A stretch of 64,000 nt of DNA, from positions 29,912-93,911 of the forward strand of contig LJSY01000003.1 of NCBI GenBank assembly GCA_001314805.1. Direction: 5' to 3'. Below are positions 37,151 to 46,917 of this stretch, piece by piece. How positions within the stretch are numbered: position 1 is the first letter of the stretch; every line of letters begins with the position of its first letter. This DNA is from Rhodobacteraceae bacterium HLUCCO18. GTDB taxonomy: Bacteria > Pseudomonadota > Alphaproteobacteria > Rhodobacterales > Rhodobacteraceae. The translations under genes were made by a program, and so were the position numbers. The notes under the pieces are model-generated. The model was given only the letters and a program-made list of their open reading frames with translations. It was not told where the DNA came from and did no database searches.

Positions 37151-38473
37151 ATGACCGGGACGAAGAAGCTCTACGTCAAGACCTACGGCTGTCAGATGAA
37201 TGTCTACGACAGCGAGCGCATGGCCGAGGCGCTGGGCGCGGAGGGGTATGAGCAGGTCGACACGCCCGAGGGCGCGGACATGATCCTGCTCAACACCTGC
37301 CATATCCGCGAAAAGGCGGCCGAGAAGGTCTATTCCGAGCTTGGCCGCTTCAAGCCGCTGCGCGAGGCCAATCCCGATCTCAAGATCGGCGTGGCTGGCT
37401 GCGTCGCGCAGGCCGAGGGCGAAGAGATCATGCGCCGCCAGCCCATGGTCGACCTTGTCGTGGGGCCGCAGACCTACCACCGTCTGCCCAAGATGATGGA
37501 GGCGCTGGGCCGGGGCGAGAAGGCGCTGGATACGGACTTTCCCGAGGAGGACAAGTTCGTCCACCTGCCCGGGGATCGAAAGGTGCGGCGCGGCCCGACG
37601 GCGTTCCTGACCGTGCAGGAAGGCTGCGACAAGTTCTGTTCCTTCTGCGTGGTGCCCTACACGCGCGGCGCCGAGGTGTCGCGCCCGGTCGACCGCCTCA
37701 TGCGCGAAGCGCGCGACCTGGTGGAGCGCGGCGTGCGCGAGATCACGCTTCTGGGCCAGAACGTGAATGCCTATCACGGCGCGGGCGAGGACGGCGGCGA
37801 ATGGGGTCTGGCACGCCTGATCCGCGCGATGGCCGAAATCGACGGGCTGGAGCGCATCCGCTTCACCACCTCGCACCCCAACGACATGGAGGACGACCTG
37901 ATCGCCGCCCATGGTGATTGCGAAAAGCTGATGCCCTACCTGCATCTTCCGGTGCAGGCCGGGTCGGATCGCGTGCTCAAGGCGATGAACCGCAAGCACA
38001 CCGCCGAAAGTTACATCCGCCTGATCGAGCGTATCCGCGCCGCGCGCCCCGACCTCGCGCTGTCGGGCGATTTCATCGTGGGCTTCCCCGGCGAGACGGA
38101 GGAGGATTTCCAGGCGACGCTGAACCTGGTCGAGGAAGTGGGCTACGCCAGCGCCTATTCCTTCAAGTATTCGCCCCGTCCCGGCACGCCAGCCGCCGAA
38201 CGCGCGCCGGTCGACCCCTCCGCGGCCGACGACCGGCTGCAACGGCTCCAGGCGCTTCTGACGTCGCAACAGCGCGCGGCACAGAACGCCATGGTCGGCC
38301 GCACCGTCTCGGTCCTGTTCGAGAAACCGGGGCGGATGGACGGCCAGATGGTTGGAAAATCCGAATATCTGCACGCGGTCCACGTTCAGGGACCGTCCGA
38401 CCTGTCGGGACGGATCGCGCCGGTCGAGATCGTGGAGAGCGGGCCGAACTCGCTTGCCGGCGTCTTGAAATGA
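37151..38473 (+). CDS. miaB: tRNA (N6-isopentenyl adenosine(37)-C2)-methylthiotransferase MiaB
   Basis: MiaB adds the methylthio group to i6A37 of tRNAs. The 440-residue product has the N-terminal UPF0004 domain with its three cluster Cys ([18 protein letters not shown] and [10 protein letters not shown]), the radical SAM motif CDKFCSFC near residue 158, and a C-terminal TRAM domain ([10 protein letters not shown] onward). It is the first gene of the miaB-phoH-ybeY-corC-lnt run, an order widely conserved in proteobacteria. Confidence 0.97.
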   Translation: MTGTKKLYVKTYGCQMNVYDSERMAEALGAEGYEQVDTPEGADMILLNTCHIREKAAEKVYSELGRFKPLREANPDLKIGVAGCVAQAEGEEIMRRQPMVDLVVGPQTYHRLPKMMEALGRGEKALDTDFPEEDKFVHLPGDRKVRRGPTAFLTVQEGCDKFCSFCVVPYTRGAEVSRPVDRLMREARDLVERGVREITLLGQNVNAYHGAGEDGGEWGLARLIRAMAEIDGLERIRFTTSHPNDMEDDLIAAHGDCEKLMPYLHLPVQAGSDRVLKAMNRKHTAESYIRLIERIRAARPDLALSGDFIVGFPGETEEDFQATLNLVEEVGYASAYSFKYSPRPGTPAAERAPVDPSAADDRLQRLQALLTSQQRAAQNAMVGRTVSVLFEKPGRMDGQMVGKSEYLHAVHVQGPSDLSGRIAPVEIVESGPNSLAGVLK

Positions 38474-38600
38474 CGCGTGTCGCGACGGCCGGTCACCACA
38501 GCATCAAGAATTATTCGTGACATCCAACACAATTTGTTGCGTTGCGCCTGCGGGCTTGCCAACATCGGCCTGACGCAAGCGCCTAACCCGGGAGCCCATC

Positions 38601-39617
38601 TTGGCGATCACCACTCTGCCGGAAACCACCGCCGAGACTCCGTCCGATCTGCCGTTGGAATTGCTGCTCCAATTTCCCGACAACCGACTCCTGATCGAGC
38701 TTTGCGGAGAGTTCGACCGCAACCTTGCGCAGATCGAGCATCTGCTTTCGGTGCATATCCTGCGCCGGGGCAATGAGCTGGCGCTCTTGGGCGAGGCGAG
38801 GGCCGAGGCCGCCGAGGTGGTCAAGGCGCTCTATGCGCGTCTGGAGGCCGGCAAAAGCATCGAGCCCGGCGATATCGACGCGGCCGTCCGCATGGGCGTC
38901 AGCACCCGGGATACCGGCGCGCGGCAGAGCGACCAGATGGAGATGTTCGGCTCGGGCGCGCTGGAGATCGGCACGCGGAAAAAGACGGTGGAGCCGCGCA
39001 CGCCCGCGCAGGCCGACTACGTGCGCAACCTCTTCAGGCACGAACTGGCCTTCGGCATCGGCCCCGCCGGGACGGGCAAGACCTACCTCGCCGTGGCGGT
39101 GGCCGTGAACCAGATGATCAACGGCCATGTGGACAAGATCATTCTCAGCCGCCCGGCGGTGGAGGCGGGCGAACGGCTCGGCTTTCTGCCCGGAGACATG
39201 AAGGAAAAGGTCGATCCCTACATGCAGCCGCTTTACGACGCGCTGCACGATTTCCTGCCGGGCAAGACGCTGGCCAAGCTGATCGAGGAAAAGACGATCG
39301 AGATCGCGCCACTCGCCTTCATGCGCGGCCGGACCCTGTCGAACGCCTACGTGGTGCTGGACGAGGCGCAGAACGCGACGTCGATGCAGATGAAGATGTT
39401 CCTCACGCGCCTCGGGCAGGGCAGCCGCATGGTCATCACCGGCGACCGGTCACAGGTGGACCTGCCGCGCGGCCAGCCCTCGGGCCTGATCGAGGCAGAG
39501 CGCATCCTCGATGGCATCGGCGGGATCAGCTTCAACTATTTCACGTCCAAGGACGTGGTCCGCCACCCGATGGTCGCCAAGGTGATCGAGGCCTATGACG
39601 CGGATGCGGGATCTTGA
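38601..39617 (+). CDS. PhoH family protein (PhoH/YbeZ)
   Basis: This is a PhoH/YbeZ-type ATPase of 338 residues that is functionally linked to YbeY in rRNA processing. Walker A is GPAGTGKTYLAVAVAV near 154 and Walker B is VVLDEAQNATSMQMKMFLTR near 252, followed by GQGSRMVITGD. The start is TTG at 38601 with GGGAG in front. The first 110 residues form the usual N-terminal domain with FDRNLAQIEHLL. It is separated from ybeY by 41 bases. Confidence 0.93.
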   Translation: MAITTLPETTAETPSDLPLELLLQFPDNRLLIELCGEFDRNLAQIEHLLSVHILRRGNELALLGEARAEAAEVVKALYARLEAGKSIEPGDIDAAVRMGVSTRDTGARQSDQMEMFGSGALEIGTRKKTVEPRTPAQADYVRNLFRHELAFGIGPAGTGKTYLAVAVAVNQMINGHVDKIILSRPAVEAGERLGFLPGDMKEKVDPYMQPLYDALHDFLPGKTLAKLIEEKTIEIAPLAFMRGRTLSNAYVVLDEAQNATSMQMKMFLTRLGQGSRMVITGDRSQVDLPRGQPSGLIEAERILDGIGGISFNYFTSKDVVRHPMVAKVIEAYDADAGS

Positions 39618-39658
39618 TGCCGCGCGGCGCGATCGCCTGAAGCCGGATCGTTCGGCGC

Positions 39659-40156
39659 ATGGAGATTGATGTCCTGATAGAAGGCGGAGACTGGCCGGGG
39701 GACTCGCTCGAAGACCTGGCCGAGCGCGCCGTCGCCGCCGCGCTGGATGAGCTCGGCCTCGAGCCCGACCAGTTCGCGGTCAGCCTTTTGGCCTGCGACG
39801 ACGCGCGGATCGCGGGCCTGAACGCCGAGTTCCGGGGCAAGCCCGCGCCCACCAACGTCCTGTCCTGGCCGTCGGAGGAGCGCGCCGCAACGACACCCGG
39901 CGAGATGCCGCATCTGCCCGCGCCGCACCCGGTGGGACCACCGCTTGAGCTGGGCGATATCGCGCTGGCCTACGAGACCTGTGCGCGTGAGGCCGCCGAG
40001 GCGGGCAAGGCCTTCGACGATCACGTGACCCATCTTCTGGTCCACGGGCTGCTCCATCTGTTGGGTTTCGATCACGAAACCGGCCCGGATGCGGACCTAA
40101 TGGAGGGTCTGGAGACGCGCATCCTTGCAAGACTGGGGGTCTCTGACCCATATTGA
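39659..40156 (+). CDS. ybeY: endoribonuclease YbeY
   Basis: YbeY is a zinc-dependent RNase involved in 16S rRNA 3'-end maturation and ribosome quality control. The 165-residue product carries the signature HGLLHLLGFDH near residue 129, whose His residues bind zinc, preceded by LGDIALAYETC near 97 and PTNVLSWPS near 63. Length is normal. It is followed after 46 bases by the CorC-like gene. Confidence 0.96.
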   Translation: MEIDVLIEGGDWPGDSLEDLAERAVAAALDELGLEPDQFAVSLLACDDARIAGLNAEFRGKPAPTNVLSWPSEERAATTPGEMPHLPAPHPVGPPLELGDIALAYETCAREAAEAGKAFDDHVTHLLVHGLLHLLGFDHETGPDADLMEGLETRILARLGVSDPY

Positions 40157-40202
40157 CCGCAACGGGAGCATTGAGCCCGGTTTTTCGTGTTGGAAAGGAG
40201 CG

Positions 40203-41102
40203 ATGAGCTCGAACCCCGATCCCTCATCTGGCGCGGCGCAGAGCGCGCACGACGACGAGGAAGAAAGTCCAGGCCAGAGGCCCGGTTTTTTCACCCGCTT
40301 ATTCTGGTCCCCCCCGAAGGACAGCCCAGACAGCCTGAACGGCACGGCCTATCCTCAGGAAGGGTCGAACGGCAATGGCGCGCGACCTGTCGGCCTGTCG
40401 AACCTTCGGCGGTTGCGCGTGGAGGATGTCGCCATCCCCCGCGCCGAGATCGTCTCCGTCTCCTGCGATATCAGCCTGCCGGAACTGCTGGAGACCTTCC
40501 GCAGCAGTGGGCTGACGCGCCTGCCGGTGTATGACGGTACGCTCGACGTGCCCGTCGGGCTGGTGCATCTCAAGGACATCGCCCTGCGCTACGGCTTTCA
40601 GGAGGCGCCGGCCGGCTTCACGCTGCGCACGACGTTGCGGCCCCTGCTCTATGCGCCGCCATCCATGCCGATCGGGGTGCTTCTGACCAAGATGCAGACG
40701 GACCGCACCCACATGGCGCTGGTGATCGACGAATATGGCGGCGTCGACGGGCTCGTGACCATCGAGGACCTGATCGAACAGGTCATCGGCGAGATCGAGG
40801 ACGAACACGACGTCGAGGAGGTCAGCCCGTTTCAGCGCGAGAGCGAGGGGTCTTGGCTCGCGCTGGCGCGCACGCCGCTCGATGAATTCGAGGCGGATAT
40901 CGGCATCGACCTGTCGGGCGTCGACGACGAGGAAGAGGTCGACACGCTCGGCGGTCTCGTCTTCCTGCTGACGGGCCGCGTTCCCGCGCGCGGCGAGGTC
41001 GTGCCCCACCCCTCCGGCGTCGAGTTCGAGGTGATCGACGCCGATCCCCGACGCATCAAGCGGCTGCGGGTGCGCGCGCCGAAATCCGCGGGCCGTGCAT
41101 GA
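40203..41102 (+). CDS. corC: CBS-pair CorC/HlyC family protein
   Basis: This 299-residue soluble CorC-type protein, linked to magnesium/cobalt handling at the membrane, has a low-complexity acidic N-terminus. Two CBS domains follow at about 75-195, with VEDVAIPRAEIVSV and LVIDEYGGVDGLVTIEDLIE, and then a CorC_HlyC domain at about 215-290. AAGGAG precedes the ATG at 40203. The stop overlaps the lnt start by 4 bases. The corC-lnt pair is conserved, which suggests an envelope-related role; the exact substrate is inferred from the family. Confidence 0.92.
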   Translation: MSSNPDPSSGAAQSAHDDEEESPGQRPGFFTRLFWSPPKDSPDSLNGTAYPQEGSNGNGARPVGLSNLRRLRVEDVAIPRAEIVSVSCDISLPELLETFRSSGLTRLPVYDGTLDVPVGLVHLKDIALRYGFQEAPAGFTLRTTLRPLLYAPPSMPIGVLLTKMQTDRTHMALVIDEYGGVDGLVTIEDLIEQVIGEIEDEHDVEEVSPFQRESEGSWLALARTPLDEFEADIGIDLSGVDDEEEVDTLGGLVFLLTGRVPARGEVVPHPSGVEFEVIDADPRRIKRLRVRAPKSAGRA

Positions 41103-42637
41103 CCGACACGCGCGGTCCAGCCATGGCGCTGGCCGGCCCGAGCGGATGGCGCGCCCCGGCGCTGGCTGCACTGGCGGGAGCTGGCGCGGGCCTTGGGCAG
41201 GCACCCTTCGACCTTTGGCTGGCGACGCCGTTGGGCCTTGCCGCCGTCACGGCGCTTGTGGCTCTCGCGCCCGACCCGCGCGGCGCATCGTTGCGCGCCT
41301 TCGCGGGCGGCTTCGGGTATTTTGCCCTGACGCTGCACTGGATCGTGGAGCCGTTCCTCGTCGATGTCGCGCGCCATGGCTGGATGGCGCCCTTCGCGCT
41401 GGTGCTGTTTGCCGCGGGGCTCGCCCTGTTCTGGGCGGCGGCCGGTTGGGTCAGCGCGCGGATGTTGCGCGCGCCCCTTGCGAGAGCGGCCGCCTTCGCG
41501 CCCCTGCTGACGCTGGCGGAGGCTGCGCGCGGCACGGTCTTCACCGGGTTTCCGTGGGCATTTCCCGGCCATGCCCTGATCGACACGCCGTGGCTTTTCC
41601 TGTCCGGGGTCACCGGGGCGCATGGAATGACGCTGCTGGTGACGGCGGTCGCGGCGCTCTGGGCGCGCTGTATCATCCTGCCCCGTGCATGGCCCGTCGC
41701 CGCGGGGTCGCTTGCACTCCTCGTCCTGCCGTATGTCTTTCCGGCCGCGCCCGCGCCAGTCGCGGATACAGAGGCCCCGGTCGTCCGCCTGATCCAGCCC
41801 AACGCGCCGCAGCACCTGAAATGGCGGCAGGACATGATCCCGGTTTTCTGGCAGCGCGGCCGTGACCTGACCGCTCGCGCGCCCGATCCCGACCTCGGCG
41901 CTCCCGACCTGATCGTCTGGCCCGAGACCAGCCTGCCGGTCCTGCTGGAGCGTTCCGACGCCGCGCGGGTGCAGCTGTCTGTCGCCGCCGGTGGAGCGCC
42001 CGTCCTGATCGGCGCCCAGCGGGTGGAAGGCTTTGCCGCGCGCAACAGCCTTGCGCTTGTCGATGGCGGCGGGGCGCTCGCCTCCGTCTACGACAAGCAT
42101 CACCTTGTGCCATTCGGAGAATACCTGCCCTTCGAGGGTCTCGCGAACCGGATGGGCATCGCCGCGCTGGCTGCGGTGTTGCCCGGTGGCTATGGCCCGG
42201 GGGAGGGGCCGAGTGGGCTGGATCTCGGCCCGGTTCTGGGCCGCGCGTTCCCGATGATCTGCTACGAGGCGATCTTTCCCGGCTATATCCGCGCGCTCGA
42301 TGCCCGCCCCGACTGGATGGTGCATGTCACCAACGACGCGTGGTTCGGCACCTTCTCGGGGCCGTGGCAGCATCTGGCGCTGGCAAGACTGCGCGCCGCC
42401 GAGCAGGGCTTGCCGGTGTTGCGCGCCGCCAACACGGGCGTGTCGGCCGTCATCGACGCGCGCGGCCGGGTTCTCGACGCCCTGCCGCTGGGCGAGGCCG
42501 GTGCGCTCGATACGCGTCTGCCGCCGCCGATGCCGCCGACACTCTATGCAGGGACGGGCGATCTTCCGGTCCTGTTTCTGGCCTTGATCCTGGTCGGCGG
42601 TATCGCGCTTCGGGACCGTTTCAAAAAGGGCCATTGA
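41099..42637 (+). CDS. lnt: apolipoprotein N-acyltransferase
   Basis: Lnt adds the third acyl chain to lipoproteins in the inner membrane. The 512-residue protein has about six N-terminal membrane segments, a periplasmic carbon-nitrogen hydrolase domain at about 228-490, and one C-terminal segment. The catalytic triad is visible: Glu in [12 protein letters not shown], Lys in [15 protein letters not shown] and Cys in [12 protein letters not shown]. It is co-transcribed with corC and ends 33 bases before the metK riboswitch. Confidence 0.96.
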   Translation: MTDTRGPAMALAGPSGWRAPALAALAGAGAGLGQAPFDLWLATPLGLAAVTALVALAPDPRGASLRAFAGGFGYFALTLHWIVEPFLVDVARHGWMAPFALVLFAAGLALFWAAAGWVSARMLRAPLARAAAFAPLLTLAEAARGTVFTGFPWAFPGHALIDTPWLFLSGVTGAHGMTLLVTAVAALWARCIILPRAWPVAAGSLALLVLPYVFPAAPAPVADTEAPVVRLIQPNAPQHLKWRQDMIPVFWQRGRDLTARAPDPDLGAPDLIVWPETSLPVLLERSDAARVQLSVAAGGAPVLIGAQRVEGFAARNSLALVDGGGALASVYDKHHLVPFGEYLPFEGLANRMGIAALAAVLPGGYGPGEGPSGLDLGPVLGRAFPMICYEAIFPGYIRALDARPDWMVHVTNDAWFGTFSGPWQHLALARLRAAEQGLPVLRAANTGVSAVIDARGRVLDALPLGEAGALDTRLPPPMPPTLYAGTGDLPVLFLALILVGGIALRDRFKKGH

Positions 42638-42669
42638 ACCCGGCCTCGCCACAGCGTAAGTCGTCGCGA

Positions 42670-42714
42670 CCCTACAACGGCTTCCTGGCGTGGGGACACA
42701 CACATAATGGAGCA
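42670..42714 (+). promoter_or_regulatory. SAM/SAH riboswitch controlling metK
   Basis: This is a short pseudoknot riboswitch of the SAM/SAH class. CCCTAC (42670-42675) pairs with GTGGGG (42690-42695) to form P1. The loop ACAACGGCTTCCTGGC carries the conserved core, and its GCTTCC can pair with GGAGC at 42709-42713. GGAG is the metK SD, 8 bases before the ATG, so ligand binding would hide it and shut down translation. The core closely matches the published class, known from Rhodobacterales upstream of metK. Confidence 0.93.
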
Positions 42715-42720
42715 TTCCCC

Positions 42721-43899
42721 ATGGCGCGAGAAAACTATCTCTTCACCTCCGAGTCCGTTTCGGAAGGTCACCCCGACAAGGTCTGCGACCGCATTTCCGA
42801 TGCTGTTCTCGATGCGTTTCTCGCGGAAGAACCGGAGGCGCGCGTTGCCTGCGAAACCTTCGCCACGTCCGGGCTTGTCGTGATAGGGGGCGAAGTCGGC
42901 CTGCGCGATCAGGAACAGCTGAAGAACTACATGGGCCGGATCGGCCAGATCGCTCGCGACTGCATCAAGGACATCGGCTACGAGCAGGAGAAGTTCCACT
43001 GGAACACCTGCCACGTGCTGAACTTCCTGCACGAGCAGTCCGCGCACATCGCGCAGGGTGTCAACGCCGCCGACAACAAGGACGAAGGCGCGGGCGACCA
43101 GGGGATCATGTTCGGCTATGCCGTCGACGAGACGCCCGAACTCATGCCCGCCCCGATCCAGTATTCCCACGCGATCCTGCGCCGTCTGGCCGAGGTGCGC
43201 AAATCTGGCGCCGAGCCGACGCTGGGCCCCGACGCGAAAAGCCAGCTGACCGTGCGCTACGAGGGCGGCAAGCCCGTGGACGTCACGTCGATCGTGTTGT
43301 CGACGCAGCATCTCGACGAGGACATGACCTCGGACGATGTGCGCGCCGTGGTGGAGCCCTACATCCGCGAGGTTCTGCCTTCGGGCTGGATCACCGAGGC
43401 GACGAAATGGTGGGTCAACCCGACCGGCAAGTTCGTCATCGGCGGCCCGGACGGGGATGCGGGCCTGACGGGGCGCAAGATCATCGTCGACACCTATGGC
43501 GGTGCCGCGCCCCATGGCGGCGGCGCGTTCTCGGGCAAGGACCCGACCAAGGTGGACCGTTCGGCCGCCTATGCCGCGCGCTACCTGGCGAAGAACGTGG
43601 TGGCCGCGGGTCTCGCGAAACGCTGCACGATCCAGCTGTCCTACGCCATCGGCGTGGCCGAGCCGCTGATCTATGCCGACACCCATGGCACGGCCGTCGT
43701 CCCGGAAGAGGCGATCGAGGCGGCCATCGGCAAGGCCATGGACCTGACGCCGCGCGGTATCCGCACGCATCTGCAGTTGAACCGCCCGATCTACCAGCGC
43801 ACGGCTGCCTACGGCCATTTCGGCCGGGAGCCGGAGGCCGATGGCGGTTTCTCGTGGGAACGCACGGACCTCGCCGCCGCGCTCAAGGCCGAGGTCTGA
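42721..43899 (+). CDS. metK: S-adenosylmethionine synthetase
   Basis: MetK makes S-adenosylmethionine from methionine and ATP. The 392-residue product has the N-terminal [20 protein letters not shown], the ATP motif [12 protein letters not shown] near residue 120, and the phosphate loop [20 protein letters not shown] near 260. The ATG at 42721 directly follows the riboswitch; the frame is open upstream through lnt but that part is not coding. Product feedback through the riboswitch is expected to adjust translation. Confidence 0.98.
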   Translation: MARENYLFTSESVSEGHPDKVCDRISDAVLDAFLAEEPEARVACETFATSGLVVIGGEVGLRDQEQLKNYMGRIGQIARDCIKDIGYEQEKFHWNTCHVLNFLHEQSAHIAQGVNAADNKDEGAGDQGIMFGYAVDETPELMPAPIQYSHAILRRLAEVRKSGAEPTLGPDAKSQLTVRYEGGKPVDVTSIVLSTQHLDEDMTSDDVRAVVEPYIREVLPSGWITEATKWWVNPTGKFVIGGPDGDAGLTGRKIIVDTYGGAAPHGGGAFSGKDPTKVDRSAAYAARYLAKNVVAAGLAKRCTIQLSYAIGVAEPLIYADTHGTAVVPEEAIEAAIGKAMDLTPRGIRTHLQLNRPIYQRTAAYGHFGREPEADGGFSWERTDLAAALKAEV

Positions 43900-43908
43900 G
43901 AAACCGGA

Positions 43909-43934
43909 TCGCGCCGGTCCTCAGGCCGGCGCGA
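43909..43934. terminator. shared hairpin between convergent metK and nuclease-family gene
   Basis: TCGCGCCGG (43909-43917) pairs perfectly with CCGGCGCGA (43926-43934) around an 8-base loop that contains the stop codon of the minus-strand gene. On the plus strand it is followed by CCTTTG, so it could terminate metK transcription. No long U-run follows, so efficiency is uncertain. Confidence 0.5.
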
Positions 43935-44607
43935 CCTTTGCCCAGACCGGCAGGTGGTCGGAGGCGTGCCGTGCCGCACCCTCGTTGATGACACCGGTTT
44001 CGGTCAGCTTCAGGCCCCTGCCATGGGCGAACCGGTCGAGCGACGCCACGGGATAGGACGCGTGAAAGCTCCGCCCCGGCGCGATCACGTCGAAATCCGG
44101 GCCGAGCGGTTCGAAACCCGACCGCACCGACCATTCGTTGAAATCCCCGGCGATCAGGGTCCGGTGGCGTTCTGCCTTTTCGAGATGCTCGCAAAGCGCA
44201 TGCATCTGGCGCCGGCGCCATTTCCGCAAAAGCCCAAGATGCGCGCCGATGACGGTGACGACGCCGAATTCCCCCTCGATATCGACCCGGATGGCGCCGC
44301 GCGGCTCCAGCCCCGGCAGGGGCAGGCGCGCCGTGGCGCGGATGTCGAGATCGTGGCGCACCAGAACCGCGTTGCCGTGCCAGCCGAGGCTGACATCGGT
44401 GACGGCCACATCGGCCACGCGATAGGGCGTCTCGGCCTCGAGGATCGTCTTGGGCAACGCCGAGCGACGCGGCGGCATGCGCCGGTCGGCCTCTTGCAGC
44501 ACCAGCACGTCGGCCTTGGTGGCCATCAGCACCTTCTGCACCCGTTCCGGGTCGCGCCGACCGTCAAGGCCCACGGCCTTGCGGATGTTGTAGCTGACGA
44601 TCCTCAT
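43921..44607 (-). CDS. endonuclease/exonuclease/phosphatase family protein
   Basis: This 228-residue protein of the EEP fold (DNase I, exonuclease III or inositol phosphatase-like) has the family motifs in order: SYNIRKAVG near 5, LQEADRRM near 38 (metal-binding Glu), GAHLGLL near 128, AGDFNEWS near 160 and the C-terminal ASDHLPVWAKV with the catalytic Asp-His. No signal peptide or membrane segment is seen. The substrate could be DNA, RNA or a phospholipid head group. It lies 7 bases upstream of the cardiolipin synthase stop-proximal end, on the same strand and probably in one transcript with it. Confidence 0.88.
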   Translation of the reverse strand: MRIVSYNIRKAVGLDGRRDPERVQKVLMATKADVLVLQEADRRMPPRRSALPKTILEAETPYRVADVAVTDVSLGWHGNAVLVRHDLDIRATARLPLPGLEPRGAIRVDIEGEFGVVTVIGAHLGLLRKWRRRQMHALCEHLEKAERHRTLIAGDFNEWSVRSGFEPLGPDFDVIAPGRSFHASYPVASLDRFAHGRGLKLTETGVINEGAARHASDHLPVWAKVAPA

Positions 44608-44614
44608 GGTCCGC

Positions 44615-46024
44615 TCACAATACAGGCGCCATCAGCCGCGCGACAGGGGCGGCGATGCGCAGCCAAAGCGGTTGCTCGGCGAGCGTCTTGTCCAGCTTTA
44701 CCGAACGGGCGAAATCGGCCTGCAGCACGCGCTCCAGCTCGATGCAGGGGCCGCGGTCGAAGAGATAGGCCGTCGTCTCGAAATTGAGCTGCAAGGACCG
44801 CTGGTCAAGGTTATGCGTCCCGATCGCCGCGATCCGGTCGTCGACCAGGAAGGCCTTCTGATGCAGAAAGCCCTCGCGGTAGCGCCAGATCTCGACGCCG
44901 GCCTCCATCAGCTCGTCGAAATAGGCGAAGGCCGCGAGCCATGGCAGGTAGTGATCGATGCTGTCGGGGATGAGGATGCGCACCTCCTTGCCCTGCGACG
45001 CGGCGTGTTTCAGCGCCGTAAGCGATGGCAGGTCCGGCACGAGATAGGGGGTCGAGATCCAGATCCGTTCGTGCGCCGCTGCGAGCGTCGCATAGATCAT
45101 CGTGCTGCCCGTATCCTCCGCGTCGACGGGACCCGTGGCGACGATCAGCCCGTCCAGATCGCCCGCCTCCGATGCCGATGTCCATTCCAGCGTGTCGCGC
45201 AGTGCCTCGCCGGTGACCCAGTGCCAGTCCTCGGCGAAGATGAGCTGCAGTTGCGTGACCATGGGGCCCTCGACCCGCAGGAAGGTGTCGCGCCACGGCC
45301 CGAAGGTGGGGCTGCGGCCCATGTATTCGTCGCCCACGTTGTGCCCGCCCAGAAAGCCCACGCGCCCGTCGGCGATCAGCGCCTTGCGGTGATTGCGGAA
45401 ATTGAACTGGAACCGGCGGACGATGGGACCGCCGCTGCGGGCATGGGCGATCCGGATACCGGCATCTGCCATCTCGCGCAGAAGGCGGGGACGCAGGCTG
45501 ACCGGGCGGAACACGTCATAGGCCAGCCAGACCTTCACGCCACGCCGTGCCGCCGCCATCAGCCGCGCCGCCACCTCGCGGCCGAGATCGTCGTCGCGGT
45601 AGATGTAGAACTGCACCAGCAGGTAAGACTCGGCCGCGTCGATCACCTCGAAGAGCGCCTCGAACGTTTCCTTTCCGTCGATCAGGATCCGCGCGCTGTT
45701 GCCGCACACCACCGGCAGGCCCGCGACGGATTCGAAGGGGCGCAGGTTCACGGCCAGCGGATCGTTATGGGCGGCCTCGGGCCAGTCGCTTCGGTGATCC
45801 TTGAACAGCGCCCGGCTTTTCCGGCGTGCCCGCGCGCGGGAGGCGTAGCGATGCGGCCCGAGAAATGCGTAGACCACGACGGCCAGATAGGGCGCGGCCA
45901 GAAGGAACACGACCCAGCCCACGGCCGCCTGTGGCGTGCGTGAGGTCTTGGCCGCGTGCCACGCAGCCCAGAGCGTGACGACCACGAGAACCGTGGACAG
46001 GATGGCGAGGATCACTTGCATCAT
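44615..46024 (-). CDS. cls: cardiolipin synthase (PLD family)
   Basis: Cls makes cardiolipin from two phosphatidylglycerols at the inner membrane. The 469-residue protein has two N-terminal membrane segments (about 1-22 and 33-53) and two phospholipase D domains. The HKD motifs are HRKALIADGRVGFLGGHN near 210 and HQKAFLVDDRIAAIGTHN near 392. AAGGA nine bases before the ATG at 46024 supports this start; the next codon is also ATG. The downstream gene encodes an EEP-fold protein, and a link in lipid metabolism is possible. Confidence 0.93.
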   Translation of the reverse strand: MMQVILAILSTVLVVVTLWAAWHAAKTSRTPQAAVGWVVFLLAAPYLAVVVYAFLGPHRYASRARARRKSRALFKDHRSDWPEAAHNDPLAVNLRPFESVAGLPVVCGNSARILIDGKETFEALFEVIDAAESYLLVQFYIYRDDDLGREVAARLMAAARRGVKVWLAYDVFRPVSLRPRLLREMADAGIRIAHARSGGPIVRRFQFNFRNHRKALIADGRVGFLGGHNVGDEYMGRSPTFGPWRDTFLRVEGPMVTQLQLIFAEDWHWVTGEALRDTLEWTSASEAGDLDGLIVATGPVDAEDTGSTMIYATLAAAHERIWISTPYLVPDLPSLTALKHAASQGKEVRILIPDSIDHYLPWLAAFAYFDELMEAGVEIWRYREGFLHQKAFLVDDRIAAIGTHNLDQRSLQLNFETTAYLFDRGPCIELERVLQADFARSVKLDKTLAEQPLWLRIAAPVARLMAPVL

Positions 46025-46101
46025 CGGTTCCCATCCTTGCCCGAATTCGGCGCAGTCCGCCACGTTGCTAACATGCGTCCCGCGCAGTAGGTACCGCCGC
46101 C

Positions 46102-46818
46102 ATGACGCAGACGAAAGACCACCCGCCTGGCCGCCCGCACCGCAACTTCTACGGCCGTCGCAAGGGCAAGCACCTGCGCGACAGCCAGGAGGTCTATCTG
46201 GAGGAGGACCTCGCCGGCCTGTCTCCGGGCCCGGTCACGTGGGACGACAACCCCGAGCGGCGTCCGCTCGACCTTGGCGCGCTTTTCGGTGGGCGCGCGC
46301 TGTGGCTGGAGATCGGCTTTGGCGGTGGCGAGCACATGGTGCATCAGGCCGTGCGCAACCCCGACAAGGGGCTGATCGGCTGCGAGCCCTATATCAACGG
46401 CGTCGCCATGCTTCTGGGCAAGATACGGACCTCGGGGGTCGGCAACCTGCGCGTTCACCCGGGCGATGTGCGCGACCTCTTCGACGTGTTGCCGGACGCC
46501 TCGGTGGCGAAGGTCTTTCTGCTTTACCCCGACCCGTGGCCCAAGACGCGGCACCATCGCCGCCGCTTCGTCACGCCGGAGCATCTGGAGCCGCTGGCCC
46601 GCGTGACGAAACCGGGGGCCGAGTTCCGCGTGGCGACCGACATCCCCGACTATGTGCGCCAGACGCTGCAGGAGGTGCCGCGCCACGGCTTCGAATGGCT
46701 GGCCGAGGGGCCGGTGGACTGGCGCGAGCCGTGGGACGACTGGGTCTCGACCCGCTACGAGCAGAAGGCGCTGCGCGAGGGGCGCGTGCCGCACTACCTG
46801 ACCTTCCGGCGCAGGTAG
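46102..46818 (+). CDS. trmB: tRNA (guanine-N7-)-methyltransferase
   Basis: TrmB methylates guanine 46 of tRNA at N7. The 238-residue product has the SAM motif LEIGFGGGEHMVHQA near 71, GCEPYINGVAMLL near 93, and the family signature FLLYPDPWPKTRHHRRRF at about 138-155. It begins with the roseobacter-type N-terminus RNFYGRRKGKHLR. It is divergent from cls. Confidence 0.96.
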   Translation: MTQTKDHPPGRPHRNFYGRRKGKHLRDSQEVYLEEDLAGLSPGPVTWDDNPERRPLDLGALFGGRALWLEIGFGGGEHMVHQAVRNPDKGLIGCEPYINGVAMLLGKIRTSGVGNLRVHPGDVRDLFDVLPDASVAKVFLLYPDPWPKTRHHRRRFVTPEHLEPLARVTKPGAEFRVATDIPDYVRQTLQEVPRHGFEWLAEGPVDWREPWDDWVSTRYEQKALREGRVPHYLTFRRR

Positions 46819-46917
46819 GACGCCCATGGGGAGTGGACGCCATCTGCGTCCGCGACTATCACGCCAGCGAACGAAAAAGGCGTCCGCAGCAGGCGACGCG
46901 AAGAAGGAGGGCGGCCC

